This document shows, one piece after another, positions 36,000 to 43,862 of a stretch of 64,000 bases of DNA (position 1 is the stretch's first letter; each line of letters starts with the position of its first letter). The notes beneath the pieces were generated by a model. The model searched no databases, was not told where the DNA came from, and saw nothing but the letters and a program-made list of their open reading frames with translations. The DNA comes from Rhizobiaceae bacterium (GTDB lineage: Bacteria > Pseudomonadota > Alphaproteobacteria > Rhizobiales > Rhizobiaceae): assembly GCA_025698895.1 (NCBI GenBank), contig JAILWO010000003.1:248001-312000 (forward strand). Direction: 5' to 3'. The translations under genes and the position numbers were made by a program.

Positions 36000-37961
36000 G
36001 TGGGCGATTTGGTGTTGATTCGTGATTGGCGGCACGCGCGGTCATCTCTGAAGCGTCTCGGCGCCGATCATCCGGACTATCGCACTCCCGTCTCCGCGAT
36101 GCGGACCTTCTTGGGCCTGATGCGGGCCTACTGGTTCTCCTCGAGCTGGAAGGAGGCCTGGACGCTGACGGCGGCGATCGCCGTGCTGACGGCGCTGTCC
36201 AGCAAGGCCAGCGTCTGGCTGGCGGAGGCGTCCGGCGAACTCGTCAACTCGATCGCCTATTTTCATGACGAGGCCAATGCCGACCCCGTCTCGGGGCTCC
36301 TGAGCGCGGCCGGGGCACTCGTCGCGATCGCCGTCCTCAAGGACGCGGGTTTCATCGGCGTCAGGCACTTCGTTTCGACCACGCTCCACAGGCGGTGGCG
36401 CGCCTGGCTCGACGGCCGCTTCAACGAGGCGCTGCTCGACGCCAACCACACCCATTTTCACGTCCAGCACGAAGGAGGGGAGGCGGCGCCGGCGCCCGAC
36501 AATATCGACCAGCGCGTCCAGGATTCGATCAAGGGCATGACCGGCGGCGCCATCGGGCTGGCCATGGGCATCATGGGCGTCGTGGCGTCGGTCTATTTCG
36601 TCGGCTCGAAGCTGATCGAATCCTCCACCGCGATCGAGGGGCTCGGGTTTCTCGGGGTCTATGCCGGCGCGGTGCTGGCTTTCGCGGCGGTGGCGCTCTA
36701 CGTGCCGCTCAACACGATCGTCGCCGTCAGGCTTGGCAAGGTGCTGGAGCGGCTCAACCACGCCATCCAGCAGACCGAAGGCAGCTACCGTGGCGAACTG
36801 ACGACCTTCCTGCGACGCAGCTTCCACGTCGCCGCCTCGCGCGGGGAGCATGTCCAGAAGGGTCTCAACGGACGGCTCTACGGCAAGGTGGACCAGACCT
36901 GGGCCCGGCTGAACCGCGTCGATGCCGGCTACATGTCCTTCACGCTGGTCTATAATTTCATCGGTGCGCGCGTCGTGGCCTACATGCCCGGCATCCTGCC
37001 CTACATGGCCGGCAGCATCGATCTGAGGCGCTACGTCACCGGCGCCGAACTGGTCGCGGCGATGATCAACGAATGTTCGTGGTTCATCCACGTCATGCCG
37101 GCGATCGCTTCGCTCAAGGCCAATGCCGGCCGCGTGATCGGCCTTGCCGAGGCGATCGAGACCGTGCAGACCCCGCCCGACTTCTATGGCGGCGGCGGCG
37201 TTTCGGCGTTCAGTTACCGCGCGCAGCACCCCGCCTTCGGCCTGACGATCAAGGGTCTCGACCTGATGCATGCGGGCGAGACGGCGCCGTTCCTGTCGGC
37301 GCCGCGGCTCCGGTTCCGGGGTGGCGAATGGGTTTTCCTGCGCGGAGAGTCCGGGTCGGGCAAGACCGGCCTGTTCAAGGCGATCAACGGGCTGTGGCCG
37401 CACGGTCGTGGCGAGATCGTGTTCCCAGAGGGCGTATCCACCTTCTACGCGGCGCAGGAGGTGAAGCTGCCGCCGATCTCGCTGAAGGAGCTCGTCTGCC
37501 TGCCCGATCCCGAGACCCGGCACGCCGACGCGGCCGTCGCGGCGGCCCTGCACAAGGCGGGGCTGGGCGATTTCATCGAGACGATGGGCGAGGAGACGCG
37601 TGCCGGCAAGAGCTGGGACCAGGTCTTGTCGGGCGGCCAGAAGCAGAAGCTCGTGCTGGCGCGGATCCTGCTTCACAAGCCGGGCCTGCTGTTCCTCGAC
37701 GAGGCGACGAGCGGCCTCGACCCGGACTCGACGGTCGCCTTCCACCAGGCGATCCGCGACGGTCTTCCAGGCGCCATCATATTGTCGGTCATGCACGACC
37801 CCGAGCCGCCGGTGCAGGCGAACGGCCACTGCTTCTATGACAGCGTGGTGACGATCGAGAACGGCCAGGCGACCAAGAGCGACTGGAAGAAGCCGGCCGG
37901 GCCGCCACTGGTCGCGGTCGCGCGCGCGGCCTCCGACGACGAGGAAGCCTACACGGTCTGA
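36000..37961 (+). CDS. ABC transporter, fused permease-ATPase (ABCD/YddA, SbmA-related type)
   Basis: The 653-residue half-transporter has an ABC_membrane_2 permease (about 25-400) with helices near 50-70, 97-115, 178-200 and 225-250, and an ATPase domain (about 415-620): Walker A RGESGSGKTGLF, signature VLSGGQKQKLVLARIL, Walker B LLFLDEATSGLD and switch His in SVMHDP. Relatives include YddA/Rv1819c, B12 or peptide importers related to SbmA/BacA, and peroxisomal ABCD proteins. The permease has an unusual acidic-His insertion HTHFHVQHEGGEAAPAPDN. Substrate unknown. Start codon is GTG 36000; a later start is possible. Confidence 0.87.
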   Translation: MGDLVLIRDWRHARSSLKRLGADHPDYRTPVSAMRTFLGLMRAYWFSSSWKEAWTLTAAIAVLTALSSKASVWLAEASGELVNSIAYFHDEANADPVSGLLSAAGALVAIAVLKDAGFIGVRHFVSTTLHRRWRAWLDGRFNEALLDANHTHFHVQHEGGEAAPAPDNIDQRVQDSIKGMTGGAIGLAMGIMGVVASVYFVGSKLIESSTAIEGLGFLGVYAGAVLAFAAVALYVPLNTIVAVRLGKVLERLNHAIQQTEGSYRGELTTFLRRSFHVAASRGEHVQKGLNGRLYGKVDQTWARLNRVDAGYMSFTLVYNFIGARVVAYMPGILPYMAGSIDLRRYVTGAELVAAMINECSWFIHVMPAIASLKANAGRVIGLAEAIETVQTPPDFYGGGGVSAFSYRAQHPAFGLTIKGLDLMHAGETAPFLSAPRLRFRGGEWVFLRGESGSGKTGLFKAINGLWPHGRGEIVFPEGVSTFYAAQEVKLPPISLKELVCLPDPETRHADAAVAAALHKAGLGDFIETMGEETRAGKSWDQVLSGGQKQKLVLARILLHKPGLLFLDEATSGLDPDSTVAFHQAIRDGLPGAIILSVMHDPEPPVQANGHCFYDSVVTIENGQATKSDWKKPAGPPLVAVARAASDDEEAYTV

Positions 37962-38020
37962 CGGCCCGCGCGCCGTCCGATACGCCGGGCTGGACCTCGC
38001 CGTGCGGTTGTTGCACTGTT

Positions 38021-38100
38021 GCTAGTGGTTCCTTGGTTTCCGACATTTGCCCTCGAGGCTGATGCCAACGGGATGCAAATGTCGGAAACGAACCACTAGC
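38021..38100. repeat. 80-bp intergenic palindrome
   Basis: GCTAGTGGTTC (38021-38031) and GTTTCCGACATTTGC (38036-38050) are matched on the other side by GCAAATGTCGGAAAC and GAACCACTAGC (38075-38100); the left arm carries four extra bases. The arms are about 26 bases with a 24-base loop. It lies 31 bases upstream of the M24 peptidase start. Its ends CTAG...CTAG resemble the ends of the element at 25857, although the sequences differ. Confidence 0.75.
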
Positions 38101-38131
38101 GAGGAACGCCGATCAGTGCAGGAGCAAGCCA

Positions 38132-39310
38132 GTGAACGCAGCCACCGGCCAGGCGGAGCCTTCCATACCCTTCGACCAGTCGCGTCTCGACGGGCTCATG
38201 CAGGACGCGGAGATCGACCTGCTCATCGCCACCTCCAAGCACAATGTCCAGTATCTGCTGGGCGGCTACCGCTTCATCTTCTTCTCGGCGATGGACGCCA
38301 TCGGCCACAGCCGCTACCTGCCGGTCGTGGCCTATGCCAGGGGACGGCCCGACCAGGCCGCCTATGTCGGCAACAAGATGGAAGGCGGTGAGCACCAGAA
38401 CCATCCGTTCTGGACGCCGACCGTGCAGACCTCGACCTGGGGCACGCTCGACGCCGCCGCGGCGGCGGCCGACCACGTAAAGCGGATCGGGCTGGAGCGG
38501 GCGCGGATCGGCATTGAGCCGGGATTTCTACCGGCGGACGCCTATATCGCGCTGAAATCGCTCCTGCTGGACGCCGAGCTGGTCGACGCCTATCCGATGC
38601 TGGAGCGGCTGCGGGCGATCAAGTCGCCGGCCGAGATCGACCTGCTGCGCGAGGCGTCCGAACGCATCACCGACGCCATGCTGGCCACCTTCTCCGGCGT
38701 TCCCGAAGGTGCCGCCAAGGGCGAGATCGTGCAGAAGCTGCGCTCGGAGGAGACGGCGCGCGGGCTTCAGTTCGAATATTGCCTGCTCACCATCGGCTCG
38801 AGCCACAATCGCGCCGTTTCGGACCAGAAATGGGGCCATGGCGAGGTGCTGTCGCTGGATTCGGGCGGCAATTATCGCGGCTATATCGGCGATCTGTGCC
38901 GCATGGGGGTCAAGGGCGAGCCGGACACCGAACTCGTCGATCTCCTGGCGGAAGTCGACGCCGTCCAGCAGGCGGCGTTCTCCAAATGCACCGCCGGCAC
39001 GCGCGGCGGCGACATGATCGCCCATGCGACGGAGGTCATGAAAGGCCTGCCGAACGCGGCCCATAACGACTTCTTCGCCCACGGCATGGGGCTGATCAGC
39101 CACGAGACGCCCTTCCTGATGACCAATCATCCGGTCGCCTATGAAGGCGTCGACGCCGAGCGCCCCCTGCAGGAGAACATGGTGCTGTCGGTCGAGACCA
39201 CCATGCTTCACCCTTCGCGCGGCTTCATCAAGCTCGAGGACACGGTGGTCGTGAAGGAAGGCGGCTACGAGGTTCTCGGCGAGCGCGGCCGCGGCTGGAA
39301 CGGCCGCTGA
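38132..39310 (+). CDS. M24-family metallopeptidase (Xaa-Pro dipeptidase/creatinase fold)
   Basis: The 392-residue protein has an N-terminal creatinase-like domain (about 15-165) and a pita-bread catalytic domain with the five metal ligands present: Asp in LSLDSGGNY, Asp in YIGDLCRMG, His in FFAHGMGLISHETPF, Glu in MVLSVETTM and Glu in IKLEDTVVV. It should cleave a dipeptide with Pro or hydrolyse a small amide; relatives include ectoine hydrolase and creatinase, but no neighbouring catabolic genes support these. GTG start at 38132 with GGAG upstream. The last base-pairing element is the palindrome just before it. Confidence 0.87.
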   Translation: MNAATGQAEPSIPFDQSRLDGLMQDAEIDLLIATSKHNVQYLLGGYRFIFFSAMDAIGHSRYLPVVAYARGRPDQAAYVGNKMEGGEHQNHPFWTPTVQTSTWGTLDAAAAAADHVKRIGLERARIGIEPGFLPADAYIALKSLLLDAELVDAYPMLERLRAIKSPAEIDLLREASERITDAMLATFSGVPEGAAKGEIVQKLRSEETARGLQFEYCLLTIGSSHNRAVSDQKWGHGEVLSLDSGGNYRGYIGDLCRMGVKGEPDTELVDLLAEVDAVQQAAFSKCTAGTRGGDMIAHATEVMKGLPNAAHNDFFAHGMGLISHETPFLMTNHPVAYEGVDAERPLQENMVLSVETTMLHPSRGFIKLEDTVVVKEGGYEVLGERGRGWNGR

Positions 39311-39357
39311 CGGCGGCCGGCCAGGTCATCGGCCGCCGCGCCAGCGCGTCGATCCGC

Positions 39358-39612
39358 TCACTCTGACGGGTTCTGCTTGTTTTTCGGGTCCTTGCGCCGC
39401 GCGCGCGTTTCCGGGTCCATGTTCTCGAAGCTCTCGACGACGCCTTCCGTCCGCGTGTCGACATCGGGCACGGCGTGGCGCTGGTTGCGGACCTTTACCT
39501 GGTCGTCGCCCTGAAGCTTGTTGTCGCCCATCCTGCGATTGGCGAGATCGGACTCGGTCCTCTGGGCGCTGTCGATCGTCGAGCGCGTCGCGGACTTGCG
39601 GTCGTCGGTCAT
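39358..39612 (-). CDS. Small hydrophilic stress-type protein with an EcfG-like promoter
   Basis: An 84-residue, highly charged and probably disordered protein (MTDDRKSATRSTIDSAQRTE, then NRRMGDNKLQGDDQVKV, ending RRKDPKNKQNPSE). No Cys or Trp and few hydrophobic residues. Family not recognised beyond 'hypothetical' proteins of rhizobia. The ATG at 39612 is chosen because a near-perfect EcfG promoter lies 33 bases upstream of it; the longer frame to 39729 would run through that promoter. The context suggests a general-stress-response gene. Confidence 0.7.
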   Translation of the reverse strand: MTDDRKSATRSTIDSAQRTESDLANRRMGDNKLQGDDQVKVRNQRHAVPDVDTRTEGVVESFENMDPETRARRKDPKNKQNPSE

Positions 39613-39644
39613 GTCTGGTCTCCCGTTGCATGCGCTGATTGGGA

Positions 39645-39669
39645 AACCGACAGTTCGCGGGCAGGTTCC
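39645..39669 (-). promoter_or_regulatory. EcfG (general stress sigma factor) promoter
   Basis: On the minus strand GGAAC (39669-39665), 16 bases, then GGTT (39648-39645) matches the alphaproteobacterial EcfG consensus GGAAC-N16/17-CGTT with one mismatch. It sits directly upstream of the 84-residue hydrophilic protein gene, on its strand. Confidence 0.65.
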
Positions 39670-39827
39670 TTGAGGCCGTCGCCGATAATGCGAATGGCCG
39701 CCATGACCGCGGTCGCGGGGGCATTGCATCCGGCCGCGGGGCCGGCTATCAGATGGCCATGACGACGCGACGCGCTCACATCGACGCTTTGCCGCCCGCC
39801 CGCAAGGGCGCGATCGCGCGCGCGACC

Positions 39828-39875
39828 ATGACCTCGCTTCTTCTCGGCCTTAGCGGCGATCGCCGGGTCGGCTAG
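39828..39875 (+). CDS. leuL: Leu-rich leader peptide of leuA
   Basis: A 15-residue ORF, MTSLLLGLSGDRRVG, with four Leu codons (CTT CTT CTC GGC CTT) ending 127 bases before leuA. Leader peptides with Leu runs upstream of leuA have been predicted in alphaproteobacteria. Downstream, GC hairpins are seen (CGGCGG 39885-39890 with CCGCCG 39902-39907), but no U-tract terminator could be found, so a classical attenuator is not shown. It could instead be the 3' part of a longer frame open from 39639, which has no coding look. Confidence 0.55.
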   Translation: MTSLLLGLSGDRRVG

Positions 39876-40002
39876 AGGAGCGCCCGGCGGTCGAACAGCG
39901 CCCGCCGTGCGCCAGCTCCTCGTCACACGACACCCATAAGCTGATCTGATAGGACCGCGCCCGCCCGCCGAGAATGCGCCGGCCGGTCAAGGGAAGAAGA
40001 CG

Positions 40003-41715
40003 ATGGACGCCAAGACACCCCGATCCGAAAACGCTTCCGGCGCCAGGGGCATGCCCGACGCCGCGAGGAAATACCAACCCTATCCGCTGGTCGATCTCGC
40101 CGACCGGACATGGCCCGGCAAGCGCATCGAGACGGCGCCGATCTGGTGCTCGGTCGACCTGCGCGACGGCAACCAGGCGCTGATCGACCCGATGGGGCAC
40201 GAGCGCAAGGCGCGCATGTTCAAGCTGCTCGTCGACATGGGCTTCAAGGAGATCGAGATCGGATTTCCGTCCGCCTCGCAGACCGATTTCGACTTCGCGC
40301 GCTGGGCGATCGAAAAGGGCGACGTGCCCGACGATCTCGACCTGCAGGTTCTTGTCCAGTGCCGTCCCGAACTGATCACGCGCACCTTCGAGGCGCTGGA
40401 GGGCGCGCGCACGCCGATCGTGCATTTCTACAATTCCACCAGCGAATTGCAGCGGCGGGTCGTGTTCGAGAAGGACGTGGCCGGCATCAAGCGGATCGCC
40501 ACCGACGCCGCCAAGATGATCGCCGACATGGCGGCCAGGGCCGGCGGCGGCTATCGTTTCCAGTATTCGCCCGAGAGCTTCACCGGCACGGAGCTGGAGG
40601 TGGCGCTGGAGATCTGCAACGCCGTGACCGAGATCATCGATCCGAGCCCAGACCACAAGCTGATCCTCAACCTGCCCGCGACCGTGGAAATGGCGACGCC
40701 CAATGTCTATGCCGACCAGATCGAGTGGATGCACCGCAATCTCGACCGTCGCGATTCGATCATCCTGTCGCTGCATCCGCACAATGACCGCGGCACCGGC
40801 ATCGCGGCGACCGAGCTCGGCCTGATGGCCGGCGCCGACCGCGTCGAGGGCACGCTGTTCGGCAATGGCGAGCGCACCGGCAATGTCGACATCGTGACGC
40901 TGGCGCTCAACATGTACACGCAGGGCGTGGACCCGATGCTGGACTGTTCCGACATCAACCGGATGAAGGGCGTCTACGAATATTCCAACCAGATGGTGAT
41001 CCCCGAGCGCCACCCCTATGTCGGCGAACTGGTCTACACGGCCTTCTCCGGCTCGCACCAGGACGCCATCAACAAGGGCATGAAGGCGATCCGCAAGGCC
41101 AACAAGCCGCAATGGGAGGTGCCTTACCTGCCGATCGACCCGGCCGATGTCGGGCGCACCTATGAGGCGATCATCCGCATCAACTCGCAGTCGGGCAAGG
41201 GCGGCATCGCCTATGTGCTGCAGGCCGACTACGGGCTGAACCTGCCGCGCAACCTCCAGATCGAGTTCTCGAAGGAGATTCAGGCGATCACCGACGCCGA
41301 AGGCAAGGAACTGACCTCGAAGCGCATCCACGACCATTTCATGGAGCGCTATGTCGACCAGCCGGGCGGACGGCTGAAATTCCTGGATCACCACACCTAT
41401 CCCGATCCCTCGGCCAGGGGCCGGCGCATGGTGGAGGCCACGATCCTCGACCAGGGCCGCGAAGTGACGATCTCGGGGGCGGGCACCGGCCCGGTGGACG
41501 GCTTTGTGGATGCGCTGTCGAGGCATATCGGCATCGAGCTTTCGGTGCTCGACTATTCGGAGCACTCGCTGCAGCGCGGCTCCAGCGCCTCGGCCATCTC
41601 CTATGTCGAGGTCGAGCATCCCGGCGGCAAGCTGTTCGGGGCCGGGATCAATACCAACATCGTGGCCGCCTCGCTCGAGGCCGTCGTGTCGGCGGCCAAC
41701 CGCATTGTCGGCTGA
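40003..41715 (+). CDS. leuA: 2-isopropylmalate synthase (long form)
   Basis: First committed step of leucine synthesis: condenses acetyl-CoA with 2-oxoisovalerate. The 570-residue protein is the long (LeuA2) form, with the HMGL-like barrel (WCSVDLRDGNQALIDPM, SLHPHNDRGTGIAATELG, LFGNGERTGNVDIV) and the C-terminal LeuA dimer/feedback domain (about 440-570; GTGPVDGFVDALSRHIG, LQRGSSASAISYVEV). The metal-binding HPHND and acidic VDLRDG are intact. Preceded by the Leu-rich leader peptide. The start at 40003 follows GGGAAGAAG. Confidence 0.96.
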   Translation: MDAKTPRSENASGARGMPDAARKYQPYPLVDLADRTWPGKRIETAPIWCSVDLRDGNQALIDPMGHERKARMFKLLVDMGFKEIEIGFPSASQTDFDFARWAIEKGDVPDDLDLQVLVQCRPELITRTFEALEGARTPIVHFYNSTSELQRRVVFEKDVAGIKRIATDAAKMIADMAARAGGGYRFQYSPESFTGTELEVALEICNAVTEIIDPSPDHKLILNLPATVEMATPNVYADQIEWMHRNLDRRDSIILSLHPHNDRGTGIAATELGLMAGADRVEGTLFGNGERTGNVDIVTLALNMYTQGVDPMLDCSDINRMKGVYEYSNQMVIPERHPYVGELVYTAFSGSHQDAINKGMKAIRKANKPQWEVPYLPIDPADVGRTYEAIIRINSQSGKGGIAYVLQADYGLNLPRNLQIEFSKEIQAITDAEGKELTSKRIHDHFMERYVDQPGGRLKFLDHHTYPDPSARGRRMVEATILDQGREVTISGAGTGPVDGFVDALSRHIGIELSVLDYSEHSLQRGSSASAISYVEVEHPGGKLFGAGINTNIVAASLEAVVSAANRIVG

Positions 41716-41722
41716 GGGAGCC

Positions 41723-42487
41723 GTGGCGGACGGGCTTTACGCGCGCGTCAAGGGCAGCGGGACCACGGCGATGGTCCTGCTGCACGGATTCGGCGGCGGA
41801 TGCGACGACTGGTACGACATACAGCCCGATCTCGCCCGCGACGGTCTGGTGCTGGCCTATGACCTTCCGGGGCATGGCCGCTCGCTCGATCATCCCGCCG
41901 CCGGGGTGGCGTCGGCGATGGCCAAGGCGATCCTCGCCGATCTTGCCGAAAGAGGCATCGACAGGGCCCATGTCGCGGGTTTTTCGATGGGCGGGGCCGT
42001 GGCCTGCCTGATGGGGCTGCGGGAGCCGTCGCGGGTGGCCTCCCTCACCCTGCTGGCGCCGGGAGGGTTCGGGCCGGAGATCAATGGCCCTCTTCTGGAA
42101 CGCTTCGCGACGCCGGCGGATGCCGACGAGCTTCGGGCGGCGATGAACGGGATGGCCGCGCCGGCCTACCGGTTCGAGACGAAGCATGTCGCCGCACTCG
42201 CGGCGCGGCGGCGCATCGACGGGCAGAAGGCGATGCTCCAGGGAATCCACGGCATGATCGCCCGCGACGGGCGGCAGGGTGAAATTCCGCGCGAAACGCT
42301 GGCGACGCTCGCCATGCCGGTGACGGTGGTGTGGGGGACGGCGGACCCGGTGCTGCCTTATTCACACAGCCGGAACCTGCCGGCGTCCTTCAGGTTCATC
42401 TCCCTGGATGACGTGGGCCACATGCTGCTCATGGAAGCGCGGAAGCCCGTCACGGCGGCCATCCGCTCGACCGTCAGGTCGGCCTGA
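41723..42487 (+). CDS. Alpha/beta-hydrolase
   Basis: The 254-residue protein has an alpha/beta-hydrolase fold: MVLLHGFGGGCDDWYDIQPD, LAYDLPGHGRS, nucleophile Ser in GFSMGGAV, acid Asp in VVWGTADPVLP and catalytic His in LDDVGHMLLME. It resembles the small-molecule esterase/BioH-like and acetoin-dehydrogenase-E2-associated hydrolases; no substrate can be given. GTG start at 41723, eight bases after the leuA stop with GAGGGA between, so it is probably co-transcribed with leuA. Confidence 0.83.
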   Translation: MADGLYARVKGSGTTAMVLLHGFGGGCDDWYDIQPDLARDGLVLAYDLPGHGRSLDHPAAGVASAMAKAILADLAERGIDRAHVAGFSMGGAVACLMGLREPSRVASLTLLAPGGFGPEINGPLLERFATPADADELRAAMNGMAAPAYRFETKHVAALAARRRIDGQKAMLQGIHGMIARDGRQGEIPRETLATLAMPVTVVWGTADPVLPYSHSRNLPASFRFISLDDVGHMLLMEARKPVTAAIRSTVRSA

Positions 42488-42561
42488 TTAATCGCCGCCG
42501 GGTAGTGGGTCAGTTTGTGAATTTCAGAAATGAAAGGCGCCGCCAAAGCGGGGCCAGTTCC

Positions 42562-43092
42562 TCACATGCAAGCGCGGTATTCCTCTAGTCCGGACCGTAA
42601 CCGGTCTTTGATCGAAGCCCCATGTTCGATTGCATCATTGGCGATGGTCATCGCCTGCGCTTCAATCAACTGGTGCTGCCTTATTCGACCTATGCGGTAA
42701 AACCAGACAGCTACTTCTCCCCAATCCCATAGGGGGCTGTCGGAAGTTACCCGCGCCACGGGAGCCGGGAAGTCTGCCTTTCCGCGTTGGCCTTTCGCGT
42801 ACTGTGTGATCGCAGCACGCGAAAGGCCGGTCCTAGCGGCAATCTCCGATAGGCTAACCAATGGGTCAGGTTCGATCCTATCTACGGTCGCTCCTAGCGC
42901 CCGAACGCTCTCGACAGCAGACGCTATTGCCTCCTCAATCGACTCCGCCTCTCGTGCAAAGTCGATGATGATATGACCCTTCTGGAAAGAAACCGTCGCA
43001 TCGTCACATCCGCCTTCGTAGAATCTGGTTTCGAAATCATCGGCATTCGGGTCCAGTCCAGAAGCGATGATGCTGAACTCAAAACGTTCCAT
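42562..43092 (-). CDS. HTH protein, probable antitoxin of a type II toxin-antitoxin-like pair
   Basis: The 176-residue protein has an N-terminal alpha/beta domain (MERFEFSIIASGLDPNADDF, FYEGGCDDATVSF, IIIDFAREAESIEEAIASAV) and a helix-turn-helix (SLSEIAARTGLSRAAITQYA) followed by KGQRGKADFPAPV. The N-terminal domain with GCDD and DFAREA is typical of a conserved partner of small HicA-like proteins. It overlaps the small gene upstream by 14 bases. Codon use is clearly more AT-rich than the neighbours, in a low-GC islet next to a transposase remnant. Role as antitoxin/autorepressor is inferred from arrangement. Confidence 0.62.
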   Translation of the reverse strand: MERFEFSIIASGLDPNADDFETRFYEGGCDDATVSFQKGHIIIDFAREAESIEEAIASAVESVRALGATVDRIEPDPLVSLSEIAARTGLSRAAITQYAKGQRGKADFPAPVARVTSDSPLWDWGEVAVWFYRIGRIRQHQLIEAQAMTIANDAIEHGASIKDRLRSGLEEYRACM

Positions 43093-43324
43093 CGTCCTGT
43101 TCCTCTTTGTGAGGACAGCGATCAACAGCACGCTTGATCTGGCGCGCATGTGCATCGCCATCTCTGGGCGTACCGTTTACGCCAACCTGGCATCCGTCCC
43201 TATCTGCATGAGCGCAGTACAGTCTTCCCCAATGTCCTTGCTTGCGCACAGTCCATCCTCGGGCTTCCGCGTACTGAACCGCCATCTCAACCTCCTTGTT
43301 GGGGTGGCGGTCCCTACCGGCCAT
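43079..43324 (-). CDS. Small basic protein, probable HicA-like toxin partner
   Basis: The 81-residue protein (MAGRDRHPNKEVEMAVQYAE, then RGWTVRKQGHWGRLYCAHAD, RDGCQVGVNGTPRDGDAHAR) contains the HPNK...RGW.VRK...G.LYC...RDGC pattern of a widespread small family found beside HTH/GCDD proteins, similar in size and layout to HicA double-stranded-RNA-binding-fold toxins. It is immediately upstream of its partner with a 14-base overlap, the toxin-first order seen in hicAB. The ATG at 43324 fits; a longer frame to 43348 exists. Toxicity is not shown. Confidence 0.6.
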   Translation of the reverse strand: MAGRDRHPNKEVEMAVQYAEARGWTVRKQGHWGRLYCAHADRDGCQVGVNGTPRDGDAHARQIKRAVDRCPHKEEQDDGTF

Positions 43325-43392
43325 CACGCGGACCCAAAATGGTACCACTGTTAACAGATGTCAACACTATTAGTTCCCCCTCGTAAAAATCA

Positions 43393-43707
43393 TTAAGCGA
43401 GTTGTGACTTCCTTTTATATTGGCCTCGCGGTCCCGGCTTTGGTGCAACTTCATCCATCATCGCCACCAGATCGTCCACTGACCCGAGCCCGTCGGTCAC
43501 GACTGCTGCCATTGCGGCGGACATGCGCAGCGTCTTGTGCATTTTGATCAAGTTGTACCAAACCGTGTAGATCGCAGCCATGTGCACGTGGATTTCGAAC
43601 TTCTTCGAGAATGCGTTCTTCTGGCGGGTAAAGCGGCGGTTTCCCCTGCACATGCTGAGGTTTGCGCGCCCGATGGGTGACGTGCGCCGGATTAAGTGAG
43701 CCTTCAA
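43393..43707 (-). pseudogene. C-terminal remnant of an IS1-like transposase
   Basis: The 104-codon frame encodes only the end of a DDE transposase: GRANLSM, NRRFTRQKNAFSKKFEIHVH, YTVWYNLIKMHKTLRMSAAM and AAVVTDGLGSVDDLVAMMDE. The upstream piece (NPAHVTH) is in another frame, joining near 43670, and the rest of the gene is absent. No terminal inverted repeat or target duplication could be recognised. It marks the islet at 42.5-43.8 kb as a past insertion site. Confidence 0.75.
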
Positions 43708-43862
43708 TCCGTGTCTTAACCGCGCCGGTGCGGACGGCGGGGCTGTAGCGGCACTCCGGCGACCGCCTGGCGCACTCCGCCACCGCCGCTGTGACTTGTC
43801 TCCGCGCCCGGACCGCGTATGATCCCCACTTTAGCGATCCTTAAGGTACGAGGAGGTCGGGC

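Noticed and set aside
39639-39827. Upstream extension of the leuL frame
   Set aside because: The upstream part has no coding look and overlaps the EcfG promoter region. The short Leu-rich ORF alone is the better reading.
42490-43860. Complete insertion sequence or prophage
   Set aside because: Only the transposase C-terminus is left, no inverted repeats, integrase or phage genes are visible.
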